Counted from the stretch's first letter, positions 1-8,159 are shown. The stretch: DNA of 17,214 nucleotides from CAZKFG01 sp964551985 (GCA_964551985.1 CAZKFG010000049.1:1-17214); one strand, 5' to 3'. Translations and numbers: made by a program. The notes: generated from the letters alone by a model not told the origin.

Positions 1-1
1 C

Positions 2-3000
2 CATGCTTTGAGTATTTTTGGTGACCATCAAGACGTTATGGCTACACGCCAAACGGGTTTTGCCATGCTTAGCGAAAGCAGTGTTCAAGAGGTTATGGAC
101 TTAGGTGCTGTTGCACATTTATCTGCAATAGAAGGCAGAGTGCCTGTTCTAAACTTTTTTGATGGTTTTCGTACCTCACATGAAGTACAAAAAATTGAAT
201 TGCTTGAATACAGTGAACTTGCTAAACTAGTTGATTATAAAGCACTAAAAGAATTTCGTGATAGAGCACTTAGCCCAAATAATCCTGTTGTACGTGGTAC
301 GGCCCAAAATGCTGACGTGTATTTCCAAGCTCGTGAAGCTTGTAACAAGTTTTATTTGGCACTTCCTGAAATTGTTGAGAAAAATATGCAAAAAATCAAC
401 AAACTTACAGGTCGCAACTATCAATTGTTTAACTATTATGGTGCCGCTGATGCTGATAGAGTTATAATTGCTATGGGTTCAGCTTGTGAAACAATTGAAA
501 GTGCAGTTGACTATCTAAACAAAAAAGGCGAAAAAGTTGGCATGCTCAACGTTCGTTTATTTAGACCATTTTCACTTAAACATTTTTTACAAGCTATACC
601 AAAAACAGTCAAAAAAATTGCTGTCTTAGATCGTACAAAAGAAGCAGGTTCAGTGGGAGAGCCTTTATATATTGATGTAAAAGCAGCATTTTATCAAGCT
701 GATACTAACCCTGTTATTGTTGGTGGACGTTATGGCTTGTCGTCAAAAGAATTTTTACCATCAGATGCTTTGTCTGTCTTTGATAACTTGAAACAAGATA
801 ATCCTAAAAATGGCTTTACTGTAGGTATTATTGATGATGTTACACATCTTAGCTTGCCAGCAGGTGAAGATATTGATGCGGCAGCAGAAGGAACTAAGAA
901 CTGCAAGTTTTGGGGGCTAGGCTCTGATGGCACTGTTGGTGCTAATAAAAGCGCTATTAAGATTATCGGCGACCATACAGATATGAATGCCCAAGGTTAT
1001 TTTTTCTATGATTCTAAAAAATCAGGTGGTGTTACAGTATCACATTTGAGATTTGGCAAACAGCCTATAAAACAGCCATATCTTATTGACAAAGCAGATT
1101 TTATTGCTTGCCATAATCAATCTTATGTGCACCAATATGATGTTACAAAAGGCTTAAAGCAAGGCGGAACATTCTTGCTTAATTGCTTGTGGACAAAAGA
1201 AGAACTAGACGAAAAACTTCCTGGTAGCTTAAAACGTTATATTGCTGAGAAAAAAATCAATTTTTATATAATTGATGCTGTGTCTATTGCGACTAAAATC
1301 GGGTTGGGTGGGCGCATAAATATGATTATGCAATCAGCATTTTTTAAATTGACTAATATTATCCCTGTGCAAGATGCTGTAAAATATCTAAAACAAGCAG
1401 TAGATGATACTTATGGCTTAAAAGGTCAAGCTATTTTGGATATGAACTATGCAGCAATTGATGAAGGTGTAAACTCTGCTGTAAAAGTGGATGTGCCAGA
1501 GAGTTGGTTAAATGCTAAGGATGAAGCATGCCAAGTAGATTTATGCCCAGATTTTATTAAAAATGTATTAATACCTGTAAATAGATTGGAAGGTGACAGC
1601 CTGCCTGTAAGTACTTTCAATGGTATTGAAGATGGTACTTTCCCTGCTGGAACATCGGCTTATGAAAAACGCGGTATTGCTGTAAATGTTCCTGAGTGGT
1701 TGGTTGACAAATGTATCCAATGTAACCAATGCGCCTATGTTTGTCCGCATGCAGTTGTAAGACCATTTTTGACAACAGAAGCAGAAGCAAAAAATGCGCC
1801 AGCCGGTTTTACTTGCAAACCTGCTGTTGGAGCAAAAGATTTAAACTTTACTTTAGGTGTATCAGTTTTAGACTGTACAGGTTGCGGAAACTGTGCCCAA
1901 GTTTGTCCTGCTAAAGAAAAAGCACTTGTTATGAAGCCACTAGAGTCTCAAATGATTCAACAAGAAGTGTTTGAATATTGCAAACAAGTTGAACCTAAAG
2001 CTAACCCAATGAACACTACTACTGTTAAAGGTAGCCAATTTGAACAACCACTGTTTGAATTCTCCGGTGCTTGTGCTGGTTGCGGCGAAACGCCTTATGC
2101 TAAGCTTATAACTCAACTTTATGGTGATCGTATGGTCATTGCAAATGCTACAGGTTGTTCATCAATCTGGGGTGCAAGTTGCCCATCAATGCCATACACA
2201 AAAAATCAATATGGACAAGGACCTGCTTGGGCAAACTCTTTGTTTGAAGATAATGCTGAATTTGGTTTAGGTTTGTTTGTTGGTGCCACTCAATTAAGAG
2301 ATAGCGTTACTCAAAAAATACAAGAAGCACAATCTCTTGATGTATCTTCTGAGTTAAAGCAAGCTATGCAAAACTGGCTTGATAAAAAAGATGTCGGAGG
2401 AAGCTCAAGAGAAGCAGCGACTGGTTTAGAAAAAGCATTGGAAAAAGAAGGTAAAAAACATCCACTGCTTGATGAAATTTATAAATTAAAAGATTATTTT
2501 GTAAAACGCTCGCAATGGATATTTGGTGGCGACGGTTGGGCTTATGATATCGGTTACGGCGGATTAGACCATGTACTTGCCTCAGGTGATGATGTAAATG
2601 TGTTTGTTTTTGATACAGAAGTATATTCCAATACAGGTGGTCAATCATCTAAAGCCACACCTACGGCGGCTATTGCTAAATTTGCTGCAAGTGGGAAACG
2701 TACTCGCAAAAAAGATTTAGGTATGATGGCAATGAGCTATGGTTATGTATATGTTGCACAAATATCAATGGGTGCAGATAAAAACCAAACTTTAAAAGCT
2801 ATCAGAGAAGCTGAAGCGTACCCAGGTCCATCACTAATCATTGCTTATGCACCTTGTATTAACCACGGATTAAAAGTGGGTATGGGCAACAGCCAACTAG
2901 AAGCTAAAAAAGCTGTTGATTGTGGTTACTGGGCAATGTATAGATATAACCCAACATTAGTACAAGAGGGGAAAAATCCGTTTAGTCTAGATTCTAAAGA

Positions 3001-3160
3001 ACCAACAGAAAGCTTCCGTGAATTTTTAATGGGTGAAGTTCGTTATTCTGCACTGCTCAAACAATATCCAAAAATTGCTAATGAACTGTTTGAGAAAACA
3101 GAACAAGATGCTAAAATAAGATTAGATAACTACAAACGTTTAGCAGCTTATAAAGCTTAA
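2..3160 (+). CDS. nifJ: Pyruvate:ferredoxin (flavodoxin) oxidoreductase, 5'-truncated by window edge
   Basis: Oxidises pyruvate with CoA to acetyl-CoA and CO2, passing electrons to ferredoxin or flavodoxin; a cytosolic, oxygen-sensitive central enzyme of anaerobic fermentation. The reading frame is open from base 2 and begins inside the protein (HALSIFGDHQDVMATRQTGF, a conserved N-terminal-domain stretch), so roughly 120 residues are missing upstream; 1052 codons are present. Counting from base 2, visible motifs are a ferredoxin-type cluster CIQCNQCAYVCP at about residue 571, a second CTGCGNCAQVCP at about 625, the CAGCGE motif of the TPP/proximal Fe-S domain at about 691, the TPP-binding GDGWAYDIG at about 844 followed by YSNTGGQ, and the late conserved Cys in APCINHG at about 952. 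This is the single-chain homodimeric form with all cluster ligands present. A strong terminator follows 4 bases after the stop, so it ends its own transcript. Confidence 0.97.
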   Translation, partial: HALSIFGDHQDVMATRQTGFAMLSESSVQEVMDLGAVAHLSAIEGRVPVLNFFDGFRTSHEVQKIELLEYSELAKLVDYKALKEFRDRALSPNNPVVRGTAQNADVYFQAREACNKFYLALPEIVEKNMQKINKLTGRNYQLFNYYGAADADRVIIAMGSACETIESAVDYLNKKGEKVGMLNVRLFRPFSLKHFLQAIPKTVKKIAVLDRTKEAGSVGEPLYIDVKAAFYQADTNPVIVGGRYGLSSKEFLPSDALSVFDNLKQDNPKNGFTVGIIDDVTHLSLPAGEDIDAAAEGTKNCKFWGLGSDGTVGANKSAIKIIGDHTDMNAQGYFFYDSKKSGGVTVSHLRFGKQPIKQPYLIDKADFIACHNQSYVHQYDVTKGLKQGGTFLLNCLWTKEELDEKLPGSLKRYIAEKKINFYIIDAVSIATKIGLGGRINMIMQSAFFKLTNIIPVQDAVKYLKQAVDDTYGLKGQAILDMNYAAIDEGVNSAVKVDVPESWLNAKDEACQVDLCPDFIKNVLIPVNRLEGDSLPVSTFNGIEDGTFPAGTSAYEKRGIAVNVPEWLVDKCIQCNQCAYVCPHAVVRPFLTTEAEAKNAPAGFTCKPAVGAKDLNFTLGVSVLDCTGCGNCAQVCPAKEKALVMKPLESQMIQQEVFEYCKQVEPKANPMNTTTVKGSQFEQPLFEFSGACAGCGETPYAKLITQLYGDRMVIANATGCSSIWGASCPSMPYTKNQYGQGPAWANSLFEDNAEFGLGLFVGATQLRDSVTQKIQEAQSLDVSSELKQAMQNWLDKKDVGGSSREAATGLEKALEKEGKKHPLLDEIYKLKDYFVKRSQWIFGGDGWAYDIGYGGLDHVLASGDDVNVFVFDTEVYSNTGGQSSKATPTAAIAKFAASGKRTRKKDLGMMAMSYGYVYVAQISMGADKNQTLKAIREAEAYPGPSLIIAYAPCINHGLKVGMGNSQLEAKKAVDCGYWAMYRYNPTLVQEGKNPFSLDSKEPTESFREFLMGEVRYSALLKQYPKIANELFEKTEQDAKIRLDNYKRLAAYKA

Positions 3161-3163
3161 AGA

Positions 3164-3192
3164 AAAAATCGGGAGATTTCTCCCGATTTTTA
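3164..3192 (+). terminator. Intrinsic terminator of nifJ
   Basis: A near-perfect inverted repeat (AAAAATCGGGAGA then TCTCCCGATTTTT) with a very short loop ends in a T-run directly after the nifJ stop. It separates nifJ from secG. Confidence 0.93.
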
Positions 3193-3205
3193 TTTTCGAA
3201 AAACG

Positions 3206-3235
3206 TTGTAAAGTGTTTGTATTTTGTGATAAAAT
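3206..3235 (+). promoter_or_regulatory. Probable sigma-A promoter for secG-hppA
   Basis: A -35-like TTGTAA (3206-3211) and an extended -10, TG-A-TAAAAT (hexamer 3230-3235), are separated by 18 bases. It lies just after the nifJ terminator and about 34 bases before the secG start. Assigned by motif and position only. Confidence 0.55.
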
Positions 3236-3268
3236 ATAAAAGATTATCATAGTAAAAGGGGGATCATT

Positions 3269-3499
3269 GTGATTACAGCTTTAATGGTAGCAGACGTAAT
3301 AATTGCAATACTTCTCATCGCTACGGTTGTTTTGCAGTCTGGTAAAAGTGCAGGACTTGGTAGTATAGATGGCGGAGCAGATGCTTTATTTGGTGGTAAA
3401 GTAAAAGGAATTGATGTTCTTTTGTCTAAAGCCACAATGCTTTTAGCATTTTTATTTGCACTACTTAATATGGTGCTTGCTAAAATGACTATGATTTAA
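3269..3499 (+). CDS. secG: Preprotein translocase subunit SecG
   Basis: Small inner-membrane subunit of the SecYEG channel that assists SecA-driven protein export. The 76-residue product has the SecG layout: a first membrane helix (about residues 2-22, ADVIIAILLIATVVLQ), the signature QSGKSAGLGS and GGADALFGGK loop, then a second helix (about 50-70). Start is GTG at 3269, preceded by AAAGGGGG at good spacing. Length is normal for SecG. In many Firmicutes secG precedes rnr and smpB; here it precedes hppA, 42 bases away with no terminator between, so the two are probably cotranscribed. Confidence 0.93.
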   Translation: MITALMVADVIIAILLIATVVLQSGKSAGLGSIDGGADALFGGKVKGIDVLLSKATMLLAFLFALLNMVLAKMTMI

Positions 3500-3541
3500 T
3501 ATTAAAAACATAAACTATTTTTAATTTGGAAAGGGGTTAAT

Positions 3542-5572
3542 TTGGTTTTGGAAAATCAACTTATTATGCCACTGGTGGTAGGTGCTATTGCTTTGCTTTT
3601 TGCCTACTCACTTAGCTCTACAATTGCTAGAGCGAGTGCTGGTAATGACCGTATGAAGGAAATTGCTGGCTATATTCATGAAGGTTCAATGGCTTTTTTG
3701 AATCGTGAATATAAATATTTATCTGTATTTATAGTAGTTACAGCAGTTATTATAAGTGTTGCACTATCACATCAAACAGCATTTTGTTTTGTATTAGGTT
3801 CATTGTTTTCGCTACTTGCTGGTTATTGTGGCATGCAGGTAGCTACAAAAGCTAACGTTCGTACAGCTGAAGCTGCAAGACACGATATGCCAAGTGCGCT
3901 GAAAATCGCGTTTTCCGGCGGTGCAGTAATGGGGATGTGTGTTGTTGGCTTTGGTATAGTTGGACTGTCTATCGTCTGCTATCTTTTTAATTTTGATATT
4001 AATATAGTAACAGGCTTTGGTCTTGGTGCTAGCTCTATCGCATTGTTTGCTCGTGTTGGTGGTGGTATTTATACTAAAGCTGCTGACGTTGGAGCAGATC
4101 TTGTAGGGAAAGTAGAAGCTGGAATTCCTGAAGATGATCCAAGAAACCCGGCTGTTATTGCTGATAACGTTGGCGACAATGTTGGTGATGTTGCCGGTAT
4201 GGGTGCAGACTTGTTTGAATCTTATGTTGGTGCGATAGTAGCATCTATTACTTTAGGTACAATTGTTTATGCTAATGGCGAAGGGATTGTATTTACCTTT
4301 GCGCTTATGGCGGCAGGCATTGTGTCTTCTGTTTTTGGTATTCTTGTAAGTACAAGAAGCCGTGGTAACAACCCACAAGCGGCTCTTAATATGGGTACAT
4401 ATGTTGCAGGCGGTCTTACAACTATCGGTTCAGCATATCTTAGTTTTACTATTTTTGGTGACTTTAAAGCCTTTTTAGCAGTTGTTGCAGGACTAGTTGT
4501 TGGTCTACTTATCGGTAAAGTTACAGAAATATATACATCTAGTGACTACGCATCAGTTAAAAAGATTGCCGAGCAATCACAAACAGGACCTGCTACAACA
4601 ATTATTTCCGGCTTGGCTGTAGGTATGTATTCAACAGTTTGGCCAATGTTATTTATTTGTGCAGGTATTCTGATTTCATTTTTTGCAATGGGCGGAATGC
4701 AAGATATTGCTAAAGGACTTTTCGGTGTATCTCTTGCCGCTATAGGTATGCTTGCTACAACAGGTATGACTGTTGCAGTTGATGCTTATGGTCCGATTTC
4801 TGATAATGCTGGTGGTATTGCTGAAATGGCAGAACTACCACACAGTGTACGTGAAATAACAGATAAATTAGACTCTGTTGGTAACACAACAGCAGCTATC
4901 GGCAAAGGCTTTGCTATCGGTTCGGCAGCACTTACAGCATTAGCACTATTCTCGTCTTATGCTCAAGTTGCTCAACTAAAAGTAATTGACCTATTAAACC
5001 CACTAACTCTTGTTGGTTTATTTGTCGGTGCTACACTACCATTTTTATTTGGTGCAATGACAATGGAATCTGTTGGTCGTGCAGCAAATCAAATGATTGA
5101 AGAAGTGCGTCGTCAATTTAGAGAAATTCCTGGTTTGCTCGAAGGTAAAGGCAAAGCAGACTACTCAAAATGTGTTGAAATATCAACAGCTGCTGCTATT
5201 CACGAAATGATGTTGCCCGGTCTTATGGCAATCTTAGCACCACTTGTGGTTGGTTTTGCATTTGGACCAGAAGCATTGGGCGGTATGATTGGTGGAGCTC
5301 TATCTGCTGGTGTTCTACTTGCTATCATGATGGCAAACGCTGGCGGTGCTTGGGATAATGCGAAAAAATACGTTGAATCAGGTGTTCACGGTGGTAAAGG
5401 TAGCGATACTCACAAAGCGAGTGTTGTTGGCGATACAGTAGGTGACCCATTTAAAGATACTTCTGGTCCATCAATGAACATACTAATCAAACTAATGACA
5501 ATAGTCTCTTTAGTATTTGCTCCACTTATTGTTAAACACGGTGCAATTGTAACTAATGCATTGTTAAAATAA
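3542..5572 (+). CDS. hppA: Membrane-bound, K+-dependent pyrophosphatase; probably Na+-pumping
   Basis: Couples hydrolysis of cytosolic pyrophosphate to outward ion pumping. The 676-residue product is a multi-span (about 16-helix) membrane pyrophosphatase of typical bacterial length. The catalytic, Mg-PPi-binding loops are intact: DVGADLVGKVE, EDDPRNPAVIADNVGDNVGD, and the C-terminal GSDTHKASVVGDTVGDPFKD. Two subtype markers can be read. GNTTAAIG (Ala451, Gly454) is the K+-dependent form; K+-independent enzymes carry GNTTKA and Thr instead. GADLFESY places Glu226 in helix 6 at the position used by Na+-pumping enzymes, whereas plant-type H+ pumps have the Glu four residues later. Na+ (or dual Na+/H+) specificity is therefore inferred, not shown. 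Start is TTG at 3542 with GGAAAGGGG 5 bases upstream; a second in-frame TTG lies two codons on. Ends in a terminator. Confidence 0.95.
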   Translation: MVLENQLIMPLVVGAIALLFAYSLSSTIARASAGNDRMKEIAGYIHEGSMAFLNREYKYLSVFIVVTAVIISVALSHQTAFCFVLGSLFSLLAGYCGMQVATKANVRTAEAARHDMPSALKIAFSGGAVMGMCVVGFGIVGLSIVCYLFNFDINIVTGFGLGASSIALFARVGGGIYTKAADVGADLVGKVEAGIPEDDPRNPAVIADNVGDNVGDVAGMGADLFESYVGAIVASITLGTIVYANGEGIVFTFALMAAGIVSSVFGILVSTRSRGNNPQAALNMGTYVAGGLTTIGSAYLSFTIFGDFKAFLAVVAGLVVGLLIGKVTEIYTSSDYASVKKIAEQSQTGPATTIISGLAVGMYSTVWPMLFICAGILISFFAMGGMQDIAKGLFGVSLAAIGMLATTGMTVAVDAYGPISDNAGGIAEMAELPHSVREITDKLDSVGNTTAAIGKGFAIGSAALTALALFSSYAQVAQLKVIDLLNPLTLVGLFVGATLPFLFGAMTMESVGRAANQMIEEVRRQFREIPGLLEGKGKADYSKCVEISTAAAIHEMMLPGLMAILAPLVVGFAFGPEALGGMIGGALSAGVLLAIMMANAGGAWDNAKKYVESGVHGGKGSDTHKASVVGDTVGDPFKDTSGPSMNILIKLMTIVSLVFAPLIVKHGAIVTNALLK

Positions 5573-5580
5573 TCAACAAG

Positions 5581-5609
5581 AAAAGCTAGGATAATCTCCT
5601 AGCTTTTTT
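5581..5609 (+). terminator. Intrinsic terminator of hppA
   Basis: An 11-bp stem (AAAAGCTAGGA / TCCTAGCTTTT) with a 5-base loop and T-run lies 8 bases after the hppA stop. Confidence 0.93.
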
Positions 5610-5622
5610 ATTTTATTAAATT

Positions 5623-5652
5623 TTGGCAGGGAATAAATTTTTTTTGTAGAAT
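5623..5652 (+). promoter_or_regulatory. Probable sigma-A promoter of the adenosyltransferase gene
   Basis: TTGGCA (5623-5628) and TAGAAT (5647-5652) are 18 bases apart, between the hppA terminator and the next gene. I see no cobalamin riboswitch in the short leader (about 30 bases). Confidence 0.55.
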
Positions 5653-5686
5653 TATAAATACAAAGATTAAATAAGGAGGACTGAAT

Positions 5687-6208
5687 ATGTCAATTTACAC
5701 TCGTGGCGGTGATCAAGGTATGACAAGTCTACTTGATGGAACCCGCGTAAAAAAATATGCAATAAGGGTAGAGAGTTATGGGACTGTTGATGAACTAAAT
5801 TCAACAATTGGCTTTGCTCATAATTTCATTGATGATAATATTTTGCAAGAGCGGCTAAGACTTGTGCAGAAAGATTTATTTGCATTATCTGCAGAGCTTG
5901 CTGACCCATCTGGAAAGTACGTTGCTAATTTTAATGATGAAACAATAAAAAAACTGGAAAACTGGATTGACGATACAACAAAACTATATGATCAAACTCC
6001 TAAATTTATCGTTCCTGGTACCAATAAAGCCTCTGGCATAATGCACATAGCAAGAACTGTCTGTCGTCGTACAGAGAGAATTATGGTGCATTTAAATGAC
6101 CAAGAACCTATCAATCCTATTTTGATTAAATACATAAATAGATTGTCTGATTTGCTATATACATATGCACGCTATAGCGAAGAATGCCAAGATATAGTTA
6201 AAATTTAG
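5687..6208 (+). CDS. Corrinoid adenosyltransferase (PduO-type ATP:cob(I)alamin adenosyltransferase)
   Basis: Transfers the adenosyl group of ATP to cob(I)alamin to make coenzyme B12, the cofactor of enzymes such as methylmalonyl-CoA mutase and diol dehydratase. The 173-residue product carries the family's ATP-binding N-terminus YTRGGDQGMTSL (residues 4-15), the YGTVDELNS segment (31-39), the RTVCRRTER motif (123-131) and NRLSDLLYTYAR (151-162). Length is slightly short but the fold is complete. ATG 5687 follows a textbook AAGGAGG. It stands alone, with its own promoter and convergent to a small - strand gene, so no pathway partner is visible. The symbol varies (pduO, cobO-like, yvqK), so none is given. 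Confidence 0.93.
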   Translation: MSIYTRGGDQGMTSLLDGTRVKKYAIRVESYGTVDELNSTIGFAHNFIDDNILQERLRLVQKDLFALSAELADPSGKYVANFNDETIKKLENWIDDTTKLYDQTPKFIVPGTNKASGIMHIARTVCRRTERIMVHLNDQEPINPILIKYINRLSDLLYTYARYSEECQDIVKI

Positions 6209-6215
6209 ACTGTTT

Positions 6216-6389
6216 TTACTTAAAGCCACCAACTTGTGGTGCATAACGATAGTTCTTTTTTTCTAGTTCGTTGGCAAAAGAATCTAATGGAGAGTTTGTA
6301 GGACTATAATAGATATAATAAGTTGTGCCAAGGATAATAATGATGAAAAATAAAACAACAAAGATATTTTTCTTTGTCAAACTAAACAT
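6216..6389 (-). CDS. Small single-span membrane protein, unknown function (57 aa)
   Basis: I do not recognise this protein. It starts at ATG (6389 on the - strand), preceded 7 bases upstream by a perfect AAAGGAG (6397-6403 on the + strand), and runs 57 codons to TAA. Visible features are a positively charged start MFSLTKKN, one hydrophobic helix (about residues 9-29, rich in Ile, Val and Phe), and a polar tail ending YRYAPQVGGFK. By the positive-inside rule the tail should lie outside the cytoplasmic membrane. It has no lipobox Cys, so it is not a lipoprotein. Its stop lies 7 bases beyond the stop of the convergent adenosyltransferase gene, and an extended -10 promoter sits upstream. The strong Shine-Dalgarno, good promoter and clean layout make it likely real. 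Codon use is A/T-rich like its neighbours. Confidence 0.72.
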   Translation of the reverse strand: MFSLTKKNIFVVLFFIIIILGTTYYIYYSPTNSPLDSFANELEKKNYRYAPQVGGFK

Positions 6390-6396
6390 AAAAATT

Positions 6397-6403
6397 CTCC
6401 TTT
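6397..6403 (-). promoter_or_regulatory. Shine-Dalgarno site of the small membrane protein
   Basis: AAAGGAG on the - strand, 7 bases before the ATG. It is the main evidence that this short frame is translated. Confidence 0.75.
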
Positions 6404-6445
6404 CTAAAAGTTATTATTATTAAAAATCTATTATTCTTTAATTTT

Positions 6446-6451
6446 ATTATA
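6446..6451 (-). promoter_or_regulatory. Probable -10 element of the small membrane protein gene
   Basis: On the - strand the sequence reads TGCTATAAT, a perfect extended -10, about 57 bases before the ATG. The -35 region is AT-rich without a good hexamer, as extended -10 promoters tolerate. It diverges from the riboswitch promoter at 6507-6535. Confidence 0.5.
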
Positions 6452-6506
6452 GCAAACTTATTATATTTATAAAATACTAATTTGAAAAATTTTTTCAAAA
6501 ACACTA

Positions 6507-6535
6507 TTGACTTTCAAAAAAACTATTGGTACAAT
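6507..6535 (+). promoter_or_regulatory. Strong sigma-A promoter for the Mn riboswitch transcript
   Basis: TTGACT (6507-6512), a 17-base spacer and TACAAT (6530-6535) with an upstream TG (TGG-TACAAT). This is the best promoter match in the window and lies about 25 bases before the riboswitch core. Confidence 0.8.
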
Positions 6536-6559
6536 ACTTCCTAATGAATTAAATAGCAA

Positions 6560-6680
6560 ATCTCAAAAGGGAGTAGCTCTTAGAATATAGTCAACATACT
6601 GGCACTAGCCTGGCTATATTGGTTACAAAATAATCAGCGAGACTTTTGGCGTAATTTTTACGCCAGGGGTCTCGTTTTTA
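6560..6680 (+). promoter_or_regulatory. yybP-ykoY manganese riboswitch with terminator
   Basis: This aptamer family senses Mn2+ and usually turns on manganese-export genes. The conserved parts are present in order: the L1 segment AAAAGGGAGTAGC (6565-6577), GTCAACATACTGGC in the middle, then GCGAGACTTTTGGCG, closed by ACGCCAGGGGTCTCG. The last two halves form a long hairpin (6637-6674: CGAGAC/GTCTCG outside, GGCGTAA/TTACGCC inside) followed by T5. This hairpin can act as an intrinsic terminator competing with the ligand-stabilised fold. The downstream gene is a GDT1-family transporter, a known partner of this riboswitch. Recognised by eye; exact borders are approximate. Confidence 0.88.
6637..6680 (+). 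terminator. Riboswitch-linked intrinsic terminator hairpin
   Basis: Outer stem CGAGAC/GTCTCG and inner stem GGCGTAA/TTACGCC, followed by TTTTT. It is part of the riboswitch expression platform, about 30 bases before the transporter start. Confidence 0.75.
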
Positions 6681-6710
6681 TTATACAAAAAAATTTTAAG
6701 GGGTGTAGTT

Positions 6711-7370
6711 ATGACAGTATTTTTAATGTCTTTGGGTTGGATTTTTTTGGCAGAGATTGGTGACAAATCAATGCTTCTGGCACTTGCTTTTGCTACTCGT
6801 TATGATTGGAAGAGCGTTTTATCTGGTGTTTTTGTTGCAACAGCAATAAATCATCTTTTGGTAGTTGTTTTAGGGACCTATGCTACAAACTTTTTATCAA
6901 TGCAAACAATCAATATTTTTGCAGCGCTTGCCTTTATCGCTTTTGGTCTTTGGACATTAAAGGGCGATAAATTAACAGAAGATGATTTAGGTAGCAAAAA
7001 AAGCACGCCATTTCTTACTGTGGCAATAGCATTTTTCATATCTGAAATGGGAGATAAAACACAACTTGCTACATTAACTCTTGCTGCCGAATACAAAAGC
7101 TGGTTGCTTGTTTGGCTTGGCACAACAGTTGGTATGGTCTTAGCTGATGCAGCAGGAATAGTTTTAGGTGTTGTGATGGGAAAAAGAATTCCTGAAAATG
7201 CTATAAAGCTAATAGCGGGCGCTATTTTCATCGGTTGCGGTATGTTTGGCATTTACGAATATTTACCTCAAATATCTTTTAAATTGCCAATAATTCTTGC
7301 TTTATCTGCCGGGCTATTTTTATTAGGCGCATTTTATGATACTATTTGTTTAAAGCTAAAAAATAATTAA
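6711..7370 (+). CDS. UPF0016/GDT1 (TMEM165-like) cation transporter, probable Mn2+ exporter
   Basis: Multi-span inner-membrane protein of 219 residues. The family hallmark E-x-G-D-K-(S/T) occurs twice: EIGDKS at residues 15-20 and EMGDKT at 112-117, each in the first helix of one of two inverted three-helix halves joined by a charged loop (about 84-97). These acidic motifs form the cation site. Bacterial members are characterised as manganese exporters, and the yybP-ykoY riboswitch directly upstream supports that role here; the substrate remains inferred. Start ATG 6711 follows AAGGGG at 7-base spacing. The methyltransferase gene starts 12 bases after the stop with no terminator between, so read-through from the Mn-controlled transcript is likely. 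Confidence 0.9.
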   Translation: MTVFLMSLGWIFLAEIGDKSMLLALAFATRYDWKSVLSGVFVATAINHLLVVVLGTYATNFLSMQTINIFAALAFIAFGLWTLKGDKLTEDDLGSKKSTPFLTVAIAFFISEMGDKTQLATLTLAAEYKSWLLVWLGTTVGMVLADAAGIVLGVVMGKRIPENAIKLIAGAIFIGCGMFGIYEYLPQISFKLPIILALSAGLFLLGAFYDTICLKLKNN

Positions 7371-7382
7371 TAGAGGTTTAAT

Positions 7383-8159
7383 ATGCAAACTTTAACAAGT
7401 ACTAGTAATTCTTTAGTAAAACAAGCAAGCAGACTTGCGCAAAAAAAATATAGACAAGAGCAAAACGCCTTTTTGCTTGAAGGGTTCAAGGTTATCAAAG
7501 AAGCTTTAGATAGCAATTTTGCATGCAAACAAATTTTTTGTGTTAAAGATAAGCTTGCTGTAAGTGAATTAGCGTACTTGCAAAGTAAGGATATAGAGCT
7601 AATAAATGTTACAGATGACATAATCCAAAAAATATCTGATACGGTCACTGCTCAACCTGTTGTCGCGGTTATGCAATTGTTTAAGACTGATTTTTCCGAT
7701 ATTAAACTACAAAAAGATAGCTTTATAATAGTCTTAGATGATGTAAAAGATCCTGGTAATTTAGGAACTATTATAAGAACGGCTGATGCTTGTGCGGCAA
7801 GTGCAGTTGTTTTGACTAAAGAATGTACAGATATTTTTTCTCCAAAAGTGATAAGAGCAACAATGGGTTCTGTTTTTCACTTGCCTATAATAACCGCTGG
7901 TTCTAAAGATGAAATAGCAGATTATCTTAGGCAAACAGGTTTTAAAATTTTTACAACTGCTGCTGATGGTGAGAAAAATTTGTACAAAACAGAATTTTCC
8001 GGTCGACTTGCTGCTGTCATGGGAAGTGAAGCGAGTGGAGTTAGCGATTTTTTTTGTAAAAAAGCCGACTTTAGCATCTCAATACCCATTTTAGGCAAGG
8101 CAGAGTCTTTGAACGTTGCGGTAGCTTTGGCACTTGTAGCCTATAGAGTAAAAATATAA
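7383..8159 (+). CDS. TrmH/SpoU-family RNA 2'-O-ribose methyltransferase (YsgA-like)
   Basis: Predicted to methylate a ribose 2'-OH, most likely in rRNA, using S-adenosylmethionine. The 258-residue product has an N-terminal substrate-binding domain (about 1-100, with the typical RLAQKKYRQEQNAFLLEG opening) and a C-terminal SPOUT knot domain with its three motifs: DPGNLGTIIRTADA (from residue 123, containing the conserved Asn and Arg), GSEASGV (214-220) and ESLNVAVA (241-248). ATG 7383 follows AGAGGT. In Firmicutes such as Bacillus subtilis a gene of this type (ysgA) sits directly before pheS, as here apart from the intervening micro-gene and leader. The exact rRNA target cannot be read from sequence. 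No clear terminator follows it. Confidence 0.92.
   Translation: MQTLTSTSNSLVKQASRLAQKKYRQEQNAFLLEGFKVIKEALDSNFACKQIFCVKDKLAVSELAYLQSKDIELINVTDDIIQKISDTVTAQPVVAVMQLFKTDFSDIKLQKDSFIIVLDDVKDPGNLGTIIRTADACAASAVVLTKECTDIFSPKVIRATMGSVFHLPIITAGSKDEIADYLRQTGFKIFTTAADGEKNLYKTEFSGRLAAVMGSEASGVSDFFCKKADFSISIPILGKAESLNVAVALALVAYRVKI

Noticed and set aside
5653..5686. Cobalamin riboswitch before the adenosyltransferase
   Set aside because: The leader is only about 30 bases, far too short for the aptamer, and no B12-box motif is present.
6227..6241. Hairpin CACCA/TGGTG as a bidirectional terminator between the convergent genes
   Set aside because: Only 5 bp and inside the coding part of the small - strand gene; too weak to call.
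6878..7252. Long - strand open frame opposite the transporter
   Set aside because: Antisense shadow of a well-supported membrane protein gene; no ribosome binding site or recognisable protein.
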